This document shows positions 8,638-16,706 of a stretch of DNA of 64,000 bases, piece by piece. A model generated the notes under the pieces. That model did no database searches, was not told where the DNA came from, and worked only from the letters and a program-made list of their open reading frames with translations. The stretch comes from an uncultured Clostridia bacterium (GTDB lineage Bacteria > Bacillota > Clostridia > TANB77 > CAG-508). Each line of letters starts with the position of its first letter. Within the stretch, counting starts at the first letter, position 1. A program made the position numbers and the translations under genes. The stretch is taken from the NCBI GenBank assembly GCA_934167095.1, contig CAKPKE010000001.1, forward strand, positions 95,611 to 159,610. Direction: 5' to 3'.

Positions 8638-8686
8638 AAAAAATTAAGACATCCCCACTCTTCAAATTGGTTATGTCTTAATTTTC
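8638..8686 (-). terminator. Intrinsic terminator of the prepilin-FGE gene at 8799
   Basis: AAAATTAAGACAT / ATGTCTTAATTTT hairpin followed by T residues on the minus strand, about 110 nt after the stop codon. Confidence 0.65.
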
Positions 8687-8779
8687 TTCTCTTAATTCAT
8701 TCCATTCGCTATGCTTATTTTAGTATAGCATCTTTTTATTCTAAATTCTTTTATAGTCTTCTGATTCAATTTTTTCTCC

Positions 8780-8792
8780 CTGAATCGTTCAG
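8780..8792. repeat. Short inverted repeat just after the putative variable region
   Basis: CTGAA-TCG-TTCAG, starting 6 nt beyond the stop codon of the prepilin-FGE gene. A second hairpin (GCTATGC / GTATAGC) lies at 8709-8731. Hairpins just downstream of the variable region are a feature of some diversity-generating retroelements. Confidence 0.5.
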
Positions 8793-8798
8793 ATTTTC

Positions 8799-10085
8799 CT
8801 AATAAAGTGAAAGACGGAAACCGTAGCCATAGATGCTGTCGGTCGTACTGCCGCCGCCACGGACAGAGGCTGGATGGTAAGAGCCTGTATTGTAGTAATA
8901 GCCTCCTCTAAGAGCACAAGGATTACTGCTGAAAGAGGTATACTCTAATGTCCACTCCCAGACATTTCCTGCTATATCATATATATTCATTAAACAATTT
9001 CTATCTACTGCTCCTGTTGTTAATAATATTCCGCTACCATCGCTACTTTGTGCTAGTTTATTAGCATTTTCTCCTACATAATTGGTTGTTGGTGTATTAT
9101 ATGCATTCCATGTATTACTTAAACTATTATTAGAATATACAGCATACTTTCCTCTATTTATTATAAATGTTGCATTTTTATAATTTCCTATATCTTTACT
9201 ATCTGAATTTAATTTTGATACTATTTTTGCATCTGTTGCTAATTTTTTTGTTTCAATAAACTTTAACACTAAATCCCATTGCACTCCAAACATTAAACTT
9301 CCTTTATATGTTGTTTCTCCTTTTGTATATGTTACCATTTCAACAAGCTTCTTAGCTTCTGTTCTTGTTACATAAGTATATGGTACTAAATTCTGCTTTG
9401 ATTTTGGTGCTATTGTTGGTGTTGTATGTGAAGTTCTGTTATTTTCTTCAGTTAATCCTGCTTCATATTTTGCAACCCAGAAACCACCATTTTGATACAC
9501 ACTTTTTAACATTTTTTGCTTTTGAGCTGTATACTGTTCTTGTGTATACCAATCAGCAGTATTATTTGTATCTTCATACCATTCATCTTTATAACTTGTT
9601 TCTGTTGTACTCTTTCCCTTTCTATATGTCATTGTATAAGTATGCAAATCAGCTTCTATTTTACCATATTCATCTGTTGCAAATTCTGTTATTGTTAATC
9701 CTGCTGTTGGATATACTGTAGTTGTCATTGGTACTTCTACCCACACATATTGGTTACCATCTGTATCTTGTATTGTTAAACCATTTGCTAAATTTGTTCC
9801 TTCTACTTTTGTAAATCCATCGCCTGGCATATATGGCTTTGTTTCATTTGTTTGCGGTAATTCTGTACCATTCACAACTTCTGATATAAAATCTGATGCA
9901 CTATCCATTTGACTTTTTTCATTTACTCCAGCAGATTTTGTTTGCTCTCTTGCGTCTTTTGCTTGTGCTATTAATCCATTTTCACCTAATACTAAATTAA
10001 TGCTGACTCCTGCTAAAATTAAAAGAACTACTATTGTTACAACTAATGCTACCAATGTAATACCTGATTGATTTTTCCTCTTCAT
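8799..10085 (-). CDS. Prepilin-like surface protein with FGE/C-type-lectin domain
   Basis: 428 residues. A short leader (MKRKNQSG) precedes a prepilin-type cleavage site and hydrophobic helix ('ITLVALVVTIVVLLILAG'); position +5 is Ala rather than the usual Glu. After a linker, an FGE-sulfatase (SUMF1) domain of C-type-lectin fold runs from about residue 95 to the end, with 'NIYDIAGNVWEWT', an RGG and a final 'YGFRLSLY'. The protein is probably assembled into or beside the type IV pilus encoded at 12.5-21.6 kb. The last 45 codons are unusually GC-rich and look like a diversity-generating-retroelement variable region. Unlike two paralogues at 44-46 kb it has no CA tract in its leader. Confidence 0.85.
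   Translation of the reverse strand: MKRKNQSGITLVALVVTIVVLLILAGVSINLVLGENGLIAQAKDAREQTKSAGVNEKSQMDSASDFISEVVNGTELPQTNETKPYMPGDGFTKVEGTNLANGLTIQDTDGNQYVWVEVPMTTTVYPTAGLTITEFATDEYGKIEADLHTYTMTYRKGKSTTETSYKDEWYEDTNNTADWYTQEQYTAQKQKMLKSVYQNGGFWVAKYEAGLTEENNRTSHTTPTIAPKSKQNLVPYTYVTRTEAKKLVEMVTYTKGETTYKGSLMFGVQWDLVLKFIETKKLATDAKIVSKLNSDSKDIGNYKNATFIINRGKYAVYSNNSLSNTWNAYNTPTTNYVGENANKLAQSSDGSGILLTTGAVDRNCLMNIYDIAGNVWEWTLEYTSFSSNPCALRGGYYYNTGSYHPASVRGGGSTTDSIYGYGFRLSLY
8803..8940 (-). repeat. Candidate DGR variable region (VR)
   Basis: Over 30 codons from 8906 to 8817 plus the adjoining Arg codon at 8814, a hand count gives about 50 of 90 bases G or C, against under a third in the neighbouring genes. 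Nearly every codon ends in C or T and Arg is CGT instead of AGA. Aromatic, Gly, Ser and Asp residues occupy what would be AAY positions in a template. It covers the C-terminal end of the C-type-lectin fold, as in known DGR targets. No template repeat or reverse transcriptase is in this window. Confidence 0.6.
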
Positions 10086-10286
10086 TTTCTTTATTTTTCC
10101 TTCCGTTTTTTATTATTTTCTTACATAAGAAAATTTTTATACATTTATTTTACATATTTTATTATGTATTATATTAGATATTATATTTGTAGTCTTTTTA
10201 ATATTCCAGTGAGTGTTATTCACACCAGTGTTTATTTTATTAAAAGAATTTGTACTTTTAAACTTATCGCAACTTTTTAATCATAA

Positions 10287-10327
10287 AAAACAGCAACATA
10301 GAATTTTATTTTCTACATTGCTGTTTT
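10287..10327 (-). terminator. Terminator of ksgA (repeated element)
   Basis: AACAGCAA / TTGCTGTT hairpin with the same inner sequence (ACATAGAATTTTATTTTCTA) as the terminator at 7302, followed by a T run on the minus strand. The region 10086-10286, upstream of the prepilin gene, is AT-rich and holds TATAAT-like boxes but no clear -35. Confidence 0.75.
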
Positions 10328-10333
10328 ACTAAC

Positions 10334-11173
10334 TTATATATTTTCACATAATTTTATAAAATCTTCTAAGGTTAAGTTTTCTCCTCTTACATTTTTTTCA
10401 AGTCCTGCTTTTTCTAGCACTTCTTCTAATTTATTTTTTTCTACAATTCCACCATTTACTAAAGCATTTGATAAAGTTTTTCTTCTTTGTGAAAAAGCAG
10501 TTTTTATTACTTTAAATAGCATTTCTTTATTAATATCTTGAGTTTGTTTTTTTATTTTTAATTTAATTACAACAGACTCTACTTTTGGACTTGGTACAAA
10601 CGACTCTTTTGGAACATTTATAATAGCTGTTGCATCTGAATAAAATTCTACTGCATAAGTTATAGCACCTGCTACTCTTGTTCCTGTTTTTGCAGTTAGC
10701 CTATCGCCTACTTCCTTTTGAACCATAACAATTATTTCATCAATTATTTGGTTTTGCTCTAATAATTTCATAATAATCGGTGTGCTTATATAATATGGAA
10801 GATTTGCAACTACCTTTACCTTTGAATTTTCACTTTTCTTTCTATTATTTAACAACTCTTTTAAATCAACTTTTAAAATATCTTCATGAATTACTGTTAA
10901 GTTTGTTTTTTCTTTAAATCTGTCACTTATAATTTCTACCATTCTATTATCTAATTCAACAGCAATAACATCATCACTTTTTTCAAGTAGTAAATTTGTT
11001 AAAACGCCTAGTCCTGGGCCTATTTCAATTATGATGTCTTCTTTATTAATATTGGCACTTTCAACTATCCCTTCTACAACTTCATCACTTACTAAAAAGT
11101 TTTGTCCTAGTGATTTATCTGCTGATATTTTATACTTTTTTAGAATTGCCATTGTATCATTATATACACTCAT
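10334..11173 (-). CDS. rsmA: 16S rRNA dimethyladenosine transferase
   Basis: KsgA/RsmA, which dimethylates two adjacent adenines near the 3' end of 16S rRNA during 30S assembly. SAM-binding motif I is 'IIEIGPGLGVLTNLL' (near residue 48), the acidic motif 'VIAVELD' follows, and the catalytic motif is 'NLPYYIS' (near 124). A C-terminal helical domain and the usual 279-residue length fit. The overlapping name is ksgA. It follows the ROK kinase gene on the minus strand with about 40 nt between, so the two may be co-transcribed. Confidence 0.95.
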   Translation of the reverse strand: MSVYNDTMAILKKYKISADKSLGQNFLVSDEVVEGIVESANINKEDIIIEIGPGLGVLTNLLLEKSDDVIAVELDNRMVEIISDRFKEKTNLTVIHEDILKVDLKELLNNRKKSENSKVKVVANLPYYISTPIIMKLLEQNQIIDEIIVMVQKEVGDRLTAKTGTRVAGAITYAVEFYSDATAIINVPKESFVPSPKVESVVIKLKIKKQTQDINKEMLFKVIKTAFSQRRKTLSNALVNGGIVEKNKLEEVLEKAGLEKNVRGENLTLEDFIKLCENI

Positions 11174-11215
11174 TTTTTTATCGTATAATAAATTATATAA
11201 TTTATTAATTCCTTT

Positions 11216-12112
11216 CTATAATAATGCAGCTCCAATCATTCCTGCCTCATTTTCATTAGTTGCAACAAGTATTTTAGGTGGATTATTTTTGTTAAATAAA
11301 TTTTCTCCATTACTGATTTTTTCAGATACTTTATCTATTATTAATTCTTTATAGTGTGACAAGCTTCCACCTATTGAAATTGCCTCTGGACTTAGTAAAT
11401 TAGCTATATTTGCAAGTCCTACTACAAAATCATTTACATATTCATCAATTATTTTTTGTATTTCTGGTGTCATGTTTTCATTAACTAATTTTGTAAATTC
11501 AGGAGCTTTAGGATGATTTGTAACACCTAAAATATCTAGAATTTTATTTTTGAATTTACGCTTTGAACAATAAACTTCAAAACAACCTTTATTTCCACAT
11601 TTGCAAGTTTCGCCATCTTTATTTATTATCATGTGTCCAACTTCAAAACTGCATTTTTTTACTAATTCATTATTTAAAAATAGTACTCCACCCACGCCTG
11701 TACCTACACATAAAAATACACAGTTAGAATAGTCTTTTAAGCTTCCTGTTACTTTTTCAGCAATTCCTGCACATATTCCATCATTTTGAACTTTAACTGG
11801 AATATTAAAAATCGCTTCAAGTCTTGCTTTTATAGGAAATTCGTTTATTTCTAAATTCACCATATTTTTTATAACACCATTTTCAGGATTTCCTGGTGCT
11901 GCAATTCCTATTTTTTCTATTTCTTTAATTGTAACTTTTTCTTCTAATAATACATCTTTTATTCCTAGGCAGATACATTTTATTATGTATTCTTCAAAAC
12001 TTTCATCTTCGTTATCGTTCATATAAAATTCTTTTTTATTTAGAACTTTATTTTCTTCATTAATTAGGCCTACTGCAACATGACTGCCACCTAAATCTAT
12101 TCCTATTTTCAT
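11216..12112 (-). CDS. ROK family sugar kinase
   Basis: Actin-fold sugar kinase of about 298 residues. The N-terminal phosphate loop is 'IGIDLGGSHVAVGL', the catalytic Asp lies in 'VQNDGICAG', and a second phosphate loop is 'CVGTGVGGVLF'. The ROK zinc site is 'GHM' plus 'CKCGNKGCFEVYC'. Glucokinase or another hexose kinase is likely; the substrate cannot be fixed from sequence. A frame two codons longer starts at 12118, but GAAAGG lies only 4 nt before that ATG and 10 nt before the one chosen. A TA-like locus lies upstream, divergently oriented. Confidence 0.87.
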   Translation of the reverse strand: MKIGIDLGGSHVAVGLINEENKVLNKKEFYMNDNEDESFEEYIIKCICLGIKDVLLEEKVTIKEIEKIGIAAPGNPENGVIKNMVNLEINEFPIKARLEAIFNIPVKVQNDGICAGIAEKVTGSLKDYSNCVFLCVGTGVGGVLFLNNELVKKCSFEVGHMIINKDGETCKCGNKGCFEVYCSKRKFKNKILDILGVTNHPKAPEFTKLVNENMTPEIQKIIDEYVNDFVVGLANIANLLSPEAISIGGSLSHYKELIIDKVSEKISNGENLFNKNNPPKILVATNENEAGMIGAALL

Positions 12113-12217
12113 AAACATTAAACCTTTCGTAGTTTTTTTATTATTTTATTAAAATTTTAGCAGAATTTCAAGTAAAATATTAACATTTACATTTTTCTTA
12201 TTTGTAAACTTTTACTA

Positions 12218-12246
12218 TTGACTTAATATTATAAATATATTATACT
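12218..12246 (+). promoter_or_regulatory. Promoter of toxin-like peptide A
   Basis: TTGACT, 17 nt, TATACT. The predicted leader is about 45 nt and can fold so that the TCCTTT near 12254 pairs with the AAAGGA of the ribosome site. Confidence 0.7.
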
Positions 12247-12284
12247 AATGCTATCCTTTTTTGAGGAAATCTCAGAGAAAGGAG

Positions 12285-12307
12285 GCAAATCTTAGATGCG
12301 TAACATC
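12285..12307 (+). repeat. Direct repeat spanning RBS and start of peptide A
   Basis: GCAAATCTT-aga-TGCGTAACATC here, and GCAAATCTT-ttt-TGCGTAACATC at 12410-12432: 20 of 23 positions agree. Because the second copy is transcribed from the minus strand, the antisense RNA can pair with the peptide mRNA here. Confidence 0.85.
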
Positions 12308-12364
12308 TTAAAATTATTAGCACTTATTATTATTTATTTAATTATAAATGATGATAAAAACTAA
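12296..12364 (+). CDS. Toxin-like hydrophobic peptide A (22 residues)
   Basis: A 22-residue peptide, basic at the start (MRNILK), with a hydrophobic core ('LLALIIIYLII') and a charged tail (NDDKN). AAAGGAGG lies 10 nt upstream. Two paralogues occur at 44832 and 46475. It has its own promoter and an intrinsic terminator shared with a convergent antisense RNA. The layout matches type I toxin-antitoxin loci of the par/Fst type, whose toxins are short membrane peptides; this peptide is shorter than Fst and not obviously related. It lies between the ROK kinase and the 3' end of the pilus operon. Toxicity is inferred. Confidence 0.72.
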   Translation: MRNILKLLALIIIYLIINDDKN

Positions 12365-12373
12365 TCAAAACAA

Positions 12374-12405
12374 AAATACTAGGAATTGCAGTTCCTAGTA
12401 TTTTA
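12374..12405. terminator. Bidirectional terminator of TA-like locus A
   Basis: AAATACTAGGAA / TTCCTAGTATTT hairpin with A run on one side and T run on the other. It serves the peptide mRNA (+) and the antisense RNA (-). The stem TACTAGG is conserved in all four loci. Confidence 0.85.
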
Positions 12406-12449
12406 TATTGCAAATCTTTTTTGCGTAACATCATAGACTTGCTTAAGCT
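12374..12449 (-). ncRNA. Antisense antitoxin-like RNA A (about 75 nt)
   Basis: Predicted from a strong minus-strand promoter (12456-12484) and the shared terminator. It carries the complement of the direct repeat, so it can pair with the ribosome site and first codons of peptide A as well as through the terminator stem. The type IV pilus operon ends at 12569 in the same direction with no terminator seen in between, so read-through from pilC would also make this RNA. Confidence 0.75.
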
Positions 12450-12455
12450 ATACTT

Positions 12456-12484
12456 ATAATAGCATATATTTTATTATATGTCAA
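12456..12484 (-). promoter_or_regulatory. Promoter of antisense RNA A
   Basis: TTGACA, 17 nt, TATTAT on the minus strand; close to consensus. Confidence 0.8.
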
Positions 12485-12568
12485 ATAAAATTAATTATCA
12501 TATTTCTGGACCAATATTTCAGTGTTTTATCACATTTTCCCGACAAATATATATATATATTATATTTT

Positions 12569-13924
12569 TTAAGTTAATCCTGCTGCTGAGAATAAGAAGT
12601 TACCCATATAAACTTCAATACATGGTACTAATACAACAACAACAACGAATATTAAAATTACACCAACGATTGAATATACAACTTGTGGTAGAATCGCCAT
12701 AATTTTATCCATTATGTTGTTTATATCAACTTCCATATATTCTAGTAATTTTTCCATCATTTCTGATAAGTCTGTTTGCATACCTACTTTTAGCATCTCT
12801 GTTGTCATTGAAGATGCTAAGCCTGATCTTTCAAACGGCTCAATCCATGAATTACCTACTAATATGTTGTTTATTGAAGTTTCAACCATAGCTCTCATAA
12901 CATAATTGCTTACAACGTTTTTACTTACATCTAATGCATCTTGAATTCTCATTCCATTTTGCAAGTTTAAAAGCATTGCTCTCATAAGTCTTGAAAAATC
13001 CATACTATAAAACAACGTTCCAAATATAGGCATTGTATATTTAAAGTAATCAAAGTTATACTTTCCTTTTGGAGTGTGTATATAGTATAAAATTGCAGCA
13101 ACTATTGCAGCTATAATTCCAACTGGTACATACCAATTCTTGACTATCCACTGCATTACATCCGCAAACACCAGTGTTACTTTTGATAGCTGGTCTGTCG
13201 AACCAACTTCTGCATAAACATTTTGAATTGTTGGTATTACATACAAACTTCCTACAAATAAAAGTACAATTAATGCAACCAATGTAATTGCATTAGGAAT
13301 TATAATTCCTTTTAACTTTTTAATTGTATCTGTATTTGTGTCTAAGTATTTTATTGCTTGCTCTAATGATTGAGTTAAAGCTCCTGAAAGTTCTCCAACC
13401 TTTATCATATTTATATATATATATGGAAATACATTTGAATAGTATTCCATAGTTGTATACATGTAATCTCCACCTTCAACACCTGCTAGAATATCCTCTA
13501 ATATGCCCCTAAAGGTTAAATTATCTGTACTTTCAATTATTGTACTTAAAGCATGAATATTATTAAAATCAGCTTTTTTAAGTAAGTAAAAGTTTTGAGT
13601 AAATACCATTATATCTCTTGTTGTAATTTTTTCTTGAGTTGAAAGTGCTAAGTTTATTTTTTCAAGTGTAGACTGCTTTTTTCTTCCTCTTCCTTGAATG
13701 ATTACAGACGAATTTGCTTGTTTCATGATTTCATCTATATCTGTAACATTCTTTTTAGGAGCAACTCTGCTAGTTTTATTTCTATATCCTACTTGAACTA
13801 TATTTATAGGTGTTAAATCACCATCTTTTAGCTTTTTTATAAGAGTTTGCTTGCTTGAACTATCTACTCTATTTCTTACTATTACCCCTTCTTTTGTTAT
13901 TGCTCTATATACATATTCTGGCAT
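12569..13924 (-). CDS. pilC: Type IV pilus inner-membrane platform protein PilC
   Basis: T2SF/PilC family. Two repeated helical T2SSF domains (about residues 105-230 and 305-430), each followed by membrane helices ('IIPNAITLVALIVLLFVG', 'YSIVGVILIFVVVVVLV'). It organises the pilin assembly platform and contacts the PilB and PilT motors. An N-terminal extension of about 95 residues begins 'YVYRAITKEGVIVRNR', a typical PilC start. It is the last gene of the pilus operon, 17 nt after pilT. An AGGAGGCG site lies upstream. Confidence 0.93.
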   Translation of the reverse strand: MPEYVYRAITKEGVIVRNRVDSSSKQTLIKKLKDGDLTPINIVQVGYRNKTSRVAPKKNVTDIDEIMKQANSSVIIQGRGRKKQSTLEKINLALSTQEKITTRDIMVFTQNFYLLKKADFNNIHALSTIIESTDNLTFRGILEDILAGVEGGDYMYTTMEYYSNVFPYIYINMIKVGELSGALTQSLEQAIKYLDTNTDTIKKLKGIIIPNAITLVALIVLLFVGSLYVIPTIQNVYAEVGSTDQLSKVTLVFADVMQWIVKNWYVPVGIIAAIVAAILYYIHTPKGKYNFDYFKYTMPIFGTLFYSMDFSRLMRAMLLNLQNGMRIQDALDVSKNVVSNYVMRAMVETSINNILVGNSWIEPFERSGLASSMTTEMLKVGMQTDLSEMMEKLLEYMEVDINNIMDKIMAILPQVVYSIVGVILIFVVVVVLVPCIEVYMGNFLFSAAGLT

Positions 13925-13941
13925 ATTCGCCTCCTAATATA

Positions 13942-15054
13942 CTAATTTAGTTGTGAGTTATTTTTCTTTATTTTCAATTGCATTATAGTTCTATTTAGTA
14001 TTTCTACATTTTTCTCTTCTATTTGTGATTTCGCTTGTTCTAATGTTATTACATCATCTACAAATAATTGTGCTAAAGAATTTATTAGGCCTATACTTCC
14101 ATGAGCAGAAGAACTTTGTATTGCATCTTCTACTTCTGAAACGCTGAATTTTTCTTTTCTAATTAAACCTTGCACAATATTATCAACAACCATAACCTCA
14201 GGAAGCATTACCATTTTGCCTTCCTTTGATTTTATTAATCTTTGTGAAGTTACTAGTTTTAATAATGATGCAATTAAAAATTTAACGCTTTGTTGGTCTG
14301 ATATATCGTAGAAGTTTATCATTCTGTCTATTGTTTCTGCACATGATTTTGTGTGAAGAGTTCCTATTACTAAGTGACCAGCTTCTGCTGTTTCTATTGC
14401 AGCATCCATAGTTTCCCTATCACGAATCTCTCCTATTACTAGAATATCACAGTCCTCTCTTAAACAGTTTTTAACACCATCTTTATAGCATAAAGAATCT
14501 TGTCCAAGTCCTACTTCTTTTTGAACTATTATTGACTTTTTACATTTATGTCTATACTCAACTGGGCTTTCTAGTGTAAGTATTTTTTTATTTTGATTTT
14601 CGTTTATATCATTTATTAAAGCATTTAATGTAGTTGTTTTACCAGAGTTAGTTTTACCAGTTACTAACACCAAGCCTTGAGGTTGATACATCATTCTTCT
14701 TACTATATCTGGAACGCCTAATTCTTCAAATGTAGGTAATTCATTTTTGATAATTCTTAATGTAAATAATGGAATTTCATTTTCATAAGATATATTTACT
14801 CTTAGTCTAATTCCATCAAAATCATAAGACGAATCTAACTTTCTTGTTTCTTTAAAGATTTTATCTTTATCTACATTTCCTCTTATAAAATAATCATATA
14901 AATCTATCATATCATCTGGTGTTAGTTCATCACAATCTTCATAAGGTAAAAGTTCTCTTGCAATTCTGAACATTGGCTTTATTCCACTTATTAAGTGAAT
15001 ATCAGATGCACCTCTTTGTATTGCAGATGATATTATATTATCTATATTTTTCAT
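13942..15054 (-). CDS. pilT: Pilus retraction ATPase PilT
   Basis: Hexameric secretion ATPase of the PilT type, 370 residues, which powers pilus retraction. N-terminal PAS-like domain ('GASDIHLISGIKPMFRI'), Walker A 'GKTNSGKTTTLNALI' near residue 130, Walker B 'CDILVIGEIRDRETMDAA' and the His box 'AGHLVIGTLHTKSC'. It lacks the N-terminal and zinc parts of PilB, supporting PilT rather than a second PilB. It lies 8 nt after pilB, so translation is probably coupled. Its presence implies dynamic, retractable pili rather than a simple secretion pseudopilus. Confidence 0.93.
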   Translation of the reverse strand: MKNIDNIISSAIQRGASDIHLISGIKPMFRIARELLPYEDCDELTPDDMIDLYDYFIRGNVDKDKIFKETRKLDSSYDFDGIRLRVNISYENEIPLFTLRIIKNELPTFEELGVPDIVRRMMYQPQGLVLVTGKTNSGKTTTLNALINDINENQNKKILTLESPVEYRHKCKKSIIVQKEVGLGQDSLCYKDGVKNCLREDCDILVIGEIRDRETMDAAIETAEAGHLVIGTLHTKSCAETIDRMINFYDISDQQSVKFLIASLLKLVTSQRLIKSKEGKMVMLPEVMVVDNIVQGLIRKEKFSVSEVEDAIQSSSAHGSIGLINSLAQLFVDDVITLEQAKSQIEEKNVEILNRTIMQLKIKKNNSQLN

Positions 15055-15062
15055 AATTCCTC

Positions 15063-16688
15063 CTAATAAATTATTAATTTTCTATTTAGCTCTTCTAGTG
15101 TTGTATAACCATCTAATACTTTATTAAATCCGTCTATTATAAGTGGTCTATATCCCTCTTCTATAGCTTTTTGTCTAATTTGCATTGTTGAAGCGTCTTC
15201 TACAACAAGCTCTTTTATTTCATCTGTCATATTTAATATTTCAAACACACCAATTCTTCCGTAAAATCCACTATTATTACACTTTGAGCAACCTGGTGTA
15301 TCATAAGTAAATTTTCCGTCAAAATTAAATTCTGTATTATATTTTTTAGCAATTCCATTTATTATATCTTTTTCTTTTTGAGTAAATTCTCTTTTTAATG
15401 CACAATTTGGACAAACTCTTCTTACCAATCTTTGTGACAAAGAAGTAGCAAGTGTACTTGAAATATCATAATTTGATACTCCTATTTTTCTTAGTCTTGT
15501 TATAACCTCAATACTATCAATTGTGTGTATTGTAGATAAAACGTAGTGACCTGTTTGACCAGCTTGCATAGCAATTTCTGCTGTTTCTTTATCTCTTATT
15601 TCTCCTACAAGAATAATATCTGGGTCTTGTCTTAAAACAGTTCTTAAAGAATCTGAGAATGATGTTTTTGTATCTATTTCAATTTGGTTAAGACCTGGAA
15701 GCCTTATTTCAACTGGGTCCTCGATTGTTGTTATATTTATTTCTGGCTTATCTAGGAAATCTATAATACTGTACAATGTTGTTGTTTTACCTTCTCCAGT
15801 AGGAGCAGCAACTAAAACTATACTATTTCTTTTTTCAAAGCACTTTTTTACTAAAGCTGGATCATTTGGAAATCCTAGTTCAAATATTTGTTGAACATCT
15901 GCATTTTTCTTTAGTAATCTTAAAACGAATTTTTCTCCATTAACATTCTTTTGCGAAGATACACGAATGTTGTAATCTGGATAAGTTATAATTCTACCAT
16001 CTTGAGATTCCTGCTTTTCTTGATGCATATTAGAAATAGCCTTTAATCTACCTATTAACTGTGGTTGCTTATTTTTTTCTATTGTAGCTGCTTCAAATAA
16101 GTTACCATCAATTCTATATCTTATTCTTACTGAACTTTCTTCTGGCTCTATATGAATATCACTTGCTCTTTTTTCCATTGCAGATTTTATTATAGAATCT
16201 ACAAGTTCAGAAATATCAGCAGTAACATCAATATCTTCTGGTACTTCAGTTTCAAGAGATGCAAAAACTTCTTGTATACATTTTTCAAAAGTCAAGTATC
16301 TCTCCATTACTAGACCTTTATTTAAGAAAAATAATCTAATTGCATCAATACTTCTTGCATTTGTTGTATCAGCAAAGCAAACTTTTACTTTTCCAGCTTC
16401 AATTTCAAAAGGTATAGCATTATTTCTTTTTGCTACATCTAGCGAAATATAATCTGTTATATTTATTCTTACAGAATTTGGAGTAAGAAATATCGTTTTT
16501 TCACCTAAAACTTCTCCTATTGCACTTATTAATCTTTGTGGATCACCTAAATTTAATTCATATAATATATTTCCTATTTTTTTACCTGGATTTTTTCTTT
16601 GATAATCTAGAGCCTCACTTATGTTACTTTCTGTAACAACGCCCATTTTTACCAATTCTATTCCCAAAGGTTGTTTATTGCTAGGCAT
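15063..16688 (-). CDS. pilB: Pilus assembly ATPase PilB
   Basis: GspE/PilB family extension ATPase, 541 residues. N-terminal MshEN-type domain (about 1-140), then the ATPase core: 'ASDIHIEPEESSVRIRYR', Walker A 'AAPTGEGKTTTLYSI' near 295, Walker B 'DPDIILVGEIRDKETAEI' and the His box 'TGHYVLSTIHT'. A zinc site is formed by 'CPNC' and 'CSKC' near the C-terminus. It drives pilin polymerisation at the inner face of the membrane. It follows the pseudopilin gene by 18 nt inside the pilus operon. Confidence 0.94.
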   Translation of the reverse strand: MPSNKQPLGIELVKMGVVTESNISEALDYQRKNPGKKIGNILYELNLGDPQRLISAIGEVLGEKTIFLTPNSVRINITDYISLDVAKRNNAIPFEIEAGKVKVCFADTTNARSIDAIRLFFLNKGLVMERYLTFEKCIQEVFASLETEVPEDIDVTADISELVDSIIKSAMEKRASDIHIEPEESSVRIRYRIDGNLFEAATIEKNKQPQLIGRLKAISNMHQEKQESQDGRIITYPDYNIRVSSQKNVNGEKFVLRLLKKNADVQQIFELGFPNDPALVKKCFEKRNSIVLVAAPTGEGKTTTLYSIIDFLDKPEINITTIEDPVEIRLPGLNQIEIDTKTSFSDSLRTVLRQDPDIILVGEIRDKETAEIAMQAGQTGHYVLSTIHTIDSIEVITRLRKIGVSNYDISSTLATSLSQRLVRRVCPNCALKREFTQKEKDIINGIAKKYNTEFNFDGKFTYDTPGCSKCNNSGFYGRIGVFEILNMTDEIKELVVEDASTMQIRQKAIEEGYRPLIIDGFNKVLDGYTTLEELNRKLIIY

Positions 16689-16706
16689 ATTTTTTCTCTC
16701 CTTCGT

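Noticed and set aside
8799..10085. A complete diversity-generating retroelement in this window
   Set aside because: No reverse transcriptase ORF and no template repeat resembling the GC-rich 3' end were found on either strand here. Only the target is supported.
10068..10280. Plus-strand ORF upstream of the prepilin-FGE gene at 8799
   Set aside because: A hydrophobic T-rich frame without ribosome site, antisense to the leader region; typical of AT-rich noise.
12296..12364. Peptide A as a leader peptide for attenuation
   Set aside because: No structural gene follows on the plus strand; the transcript ends at the terminator and converges with another RNA. The peptide has no run of a single amino acid codon.
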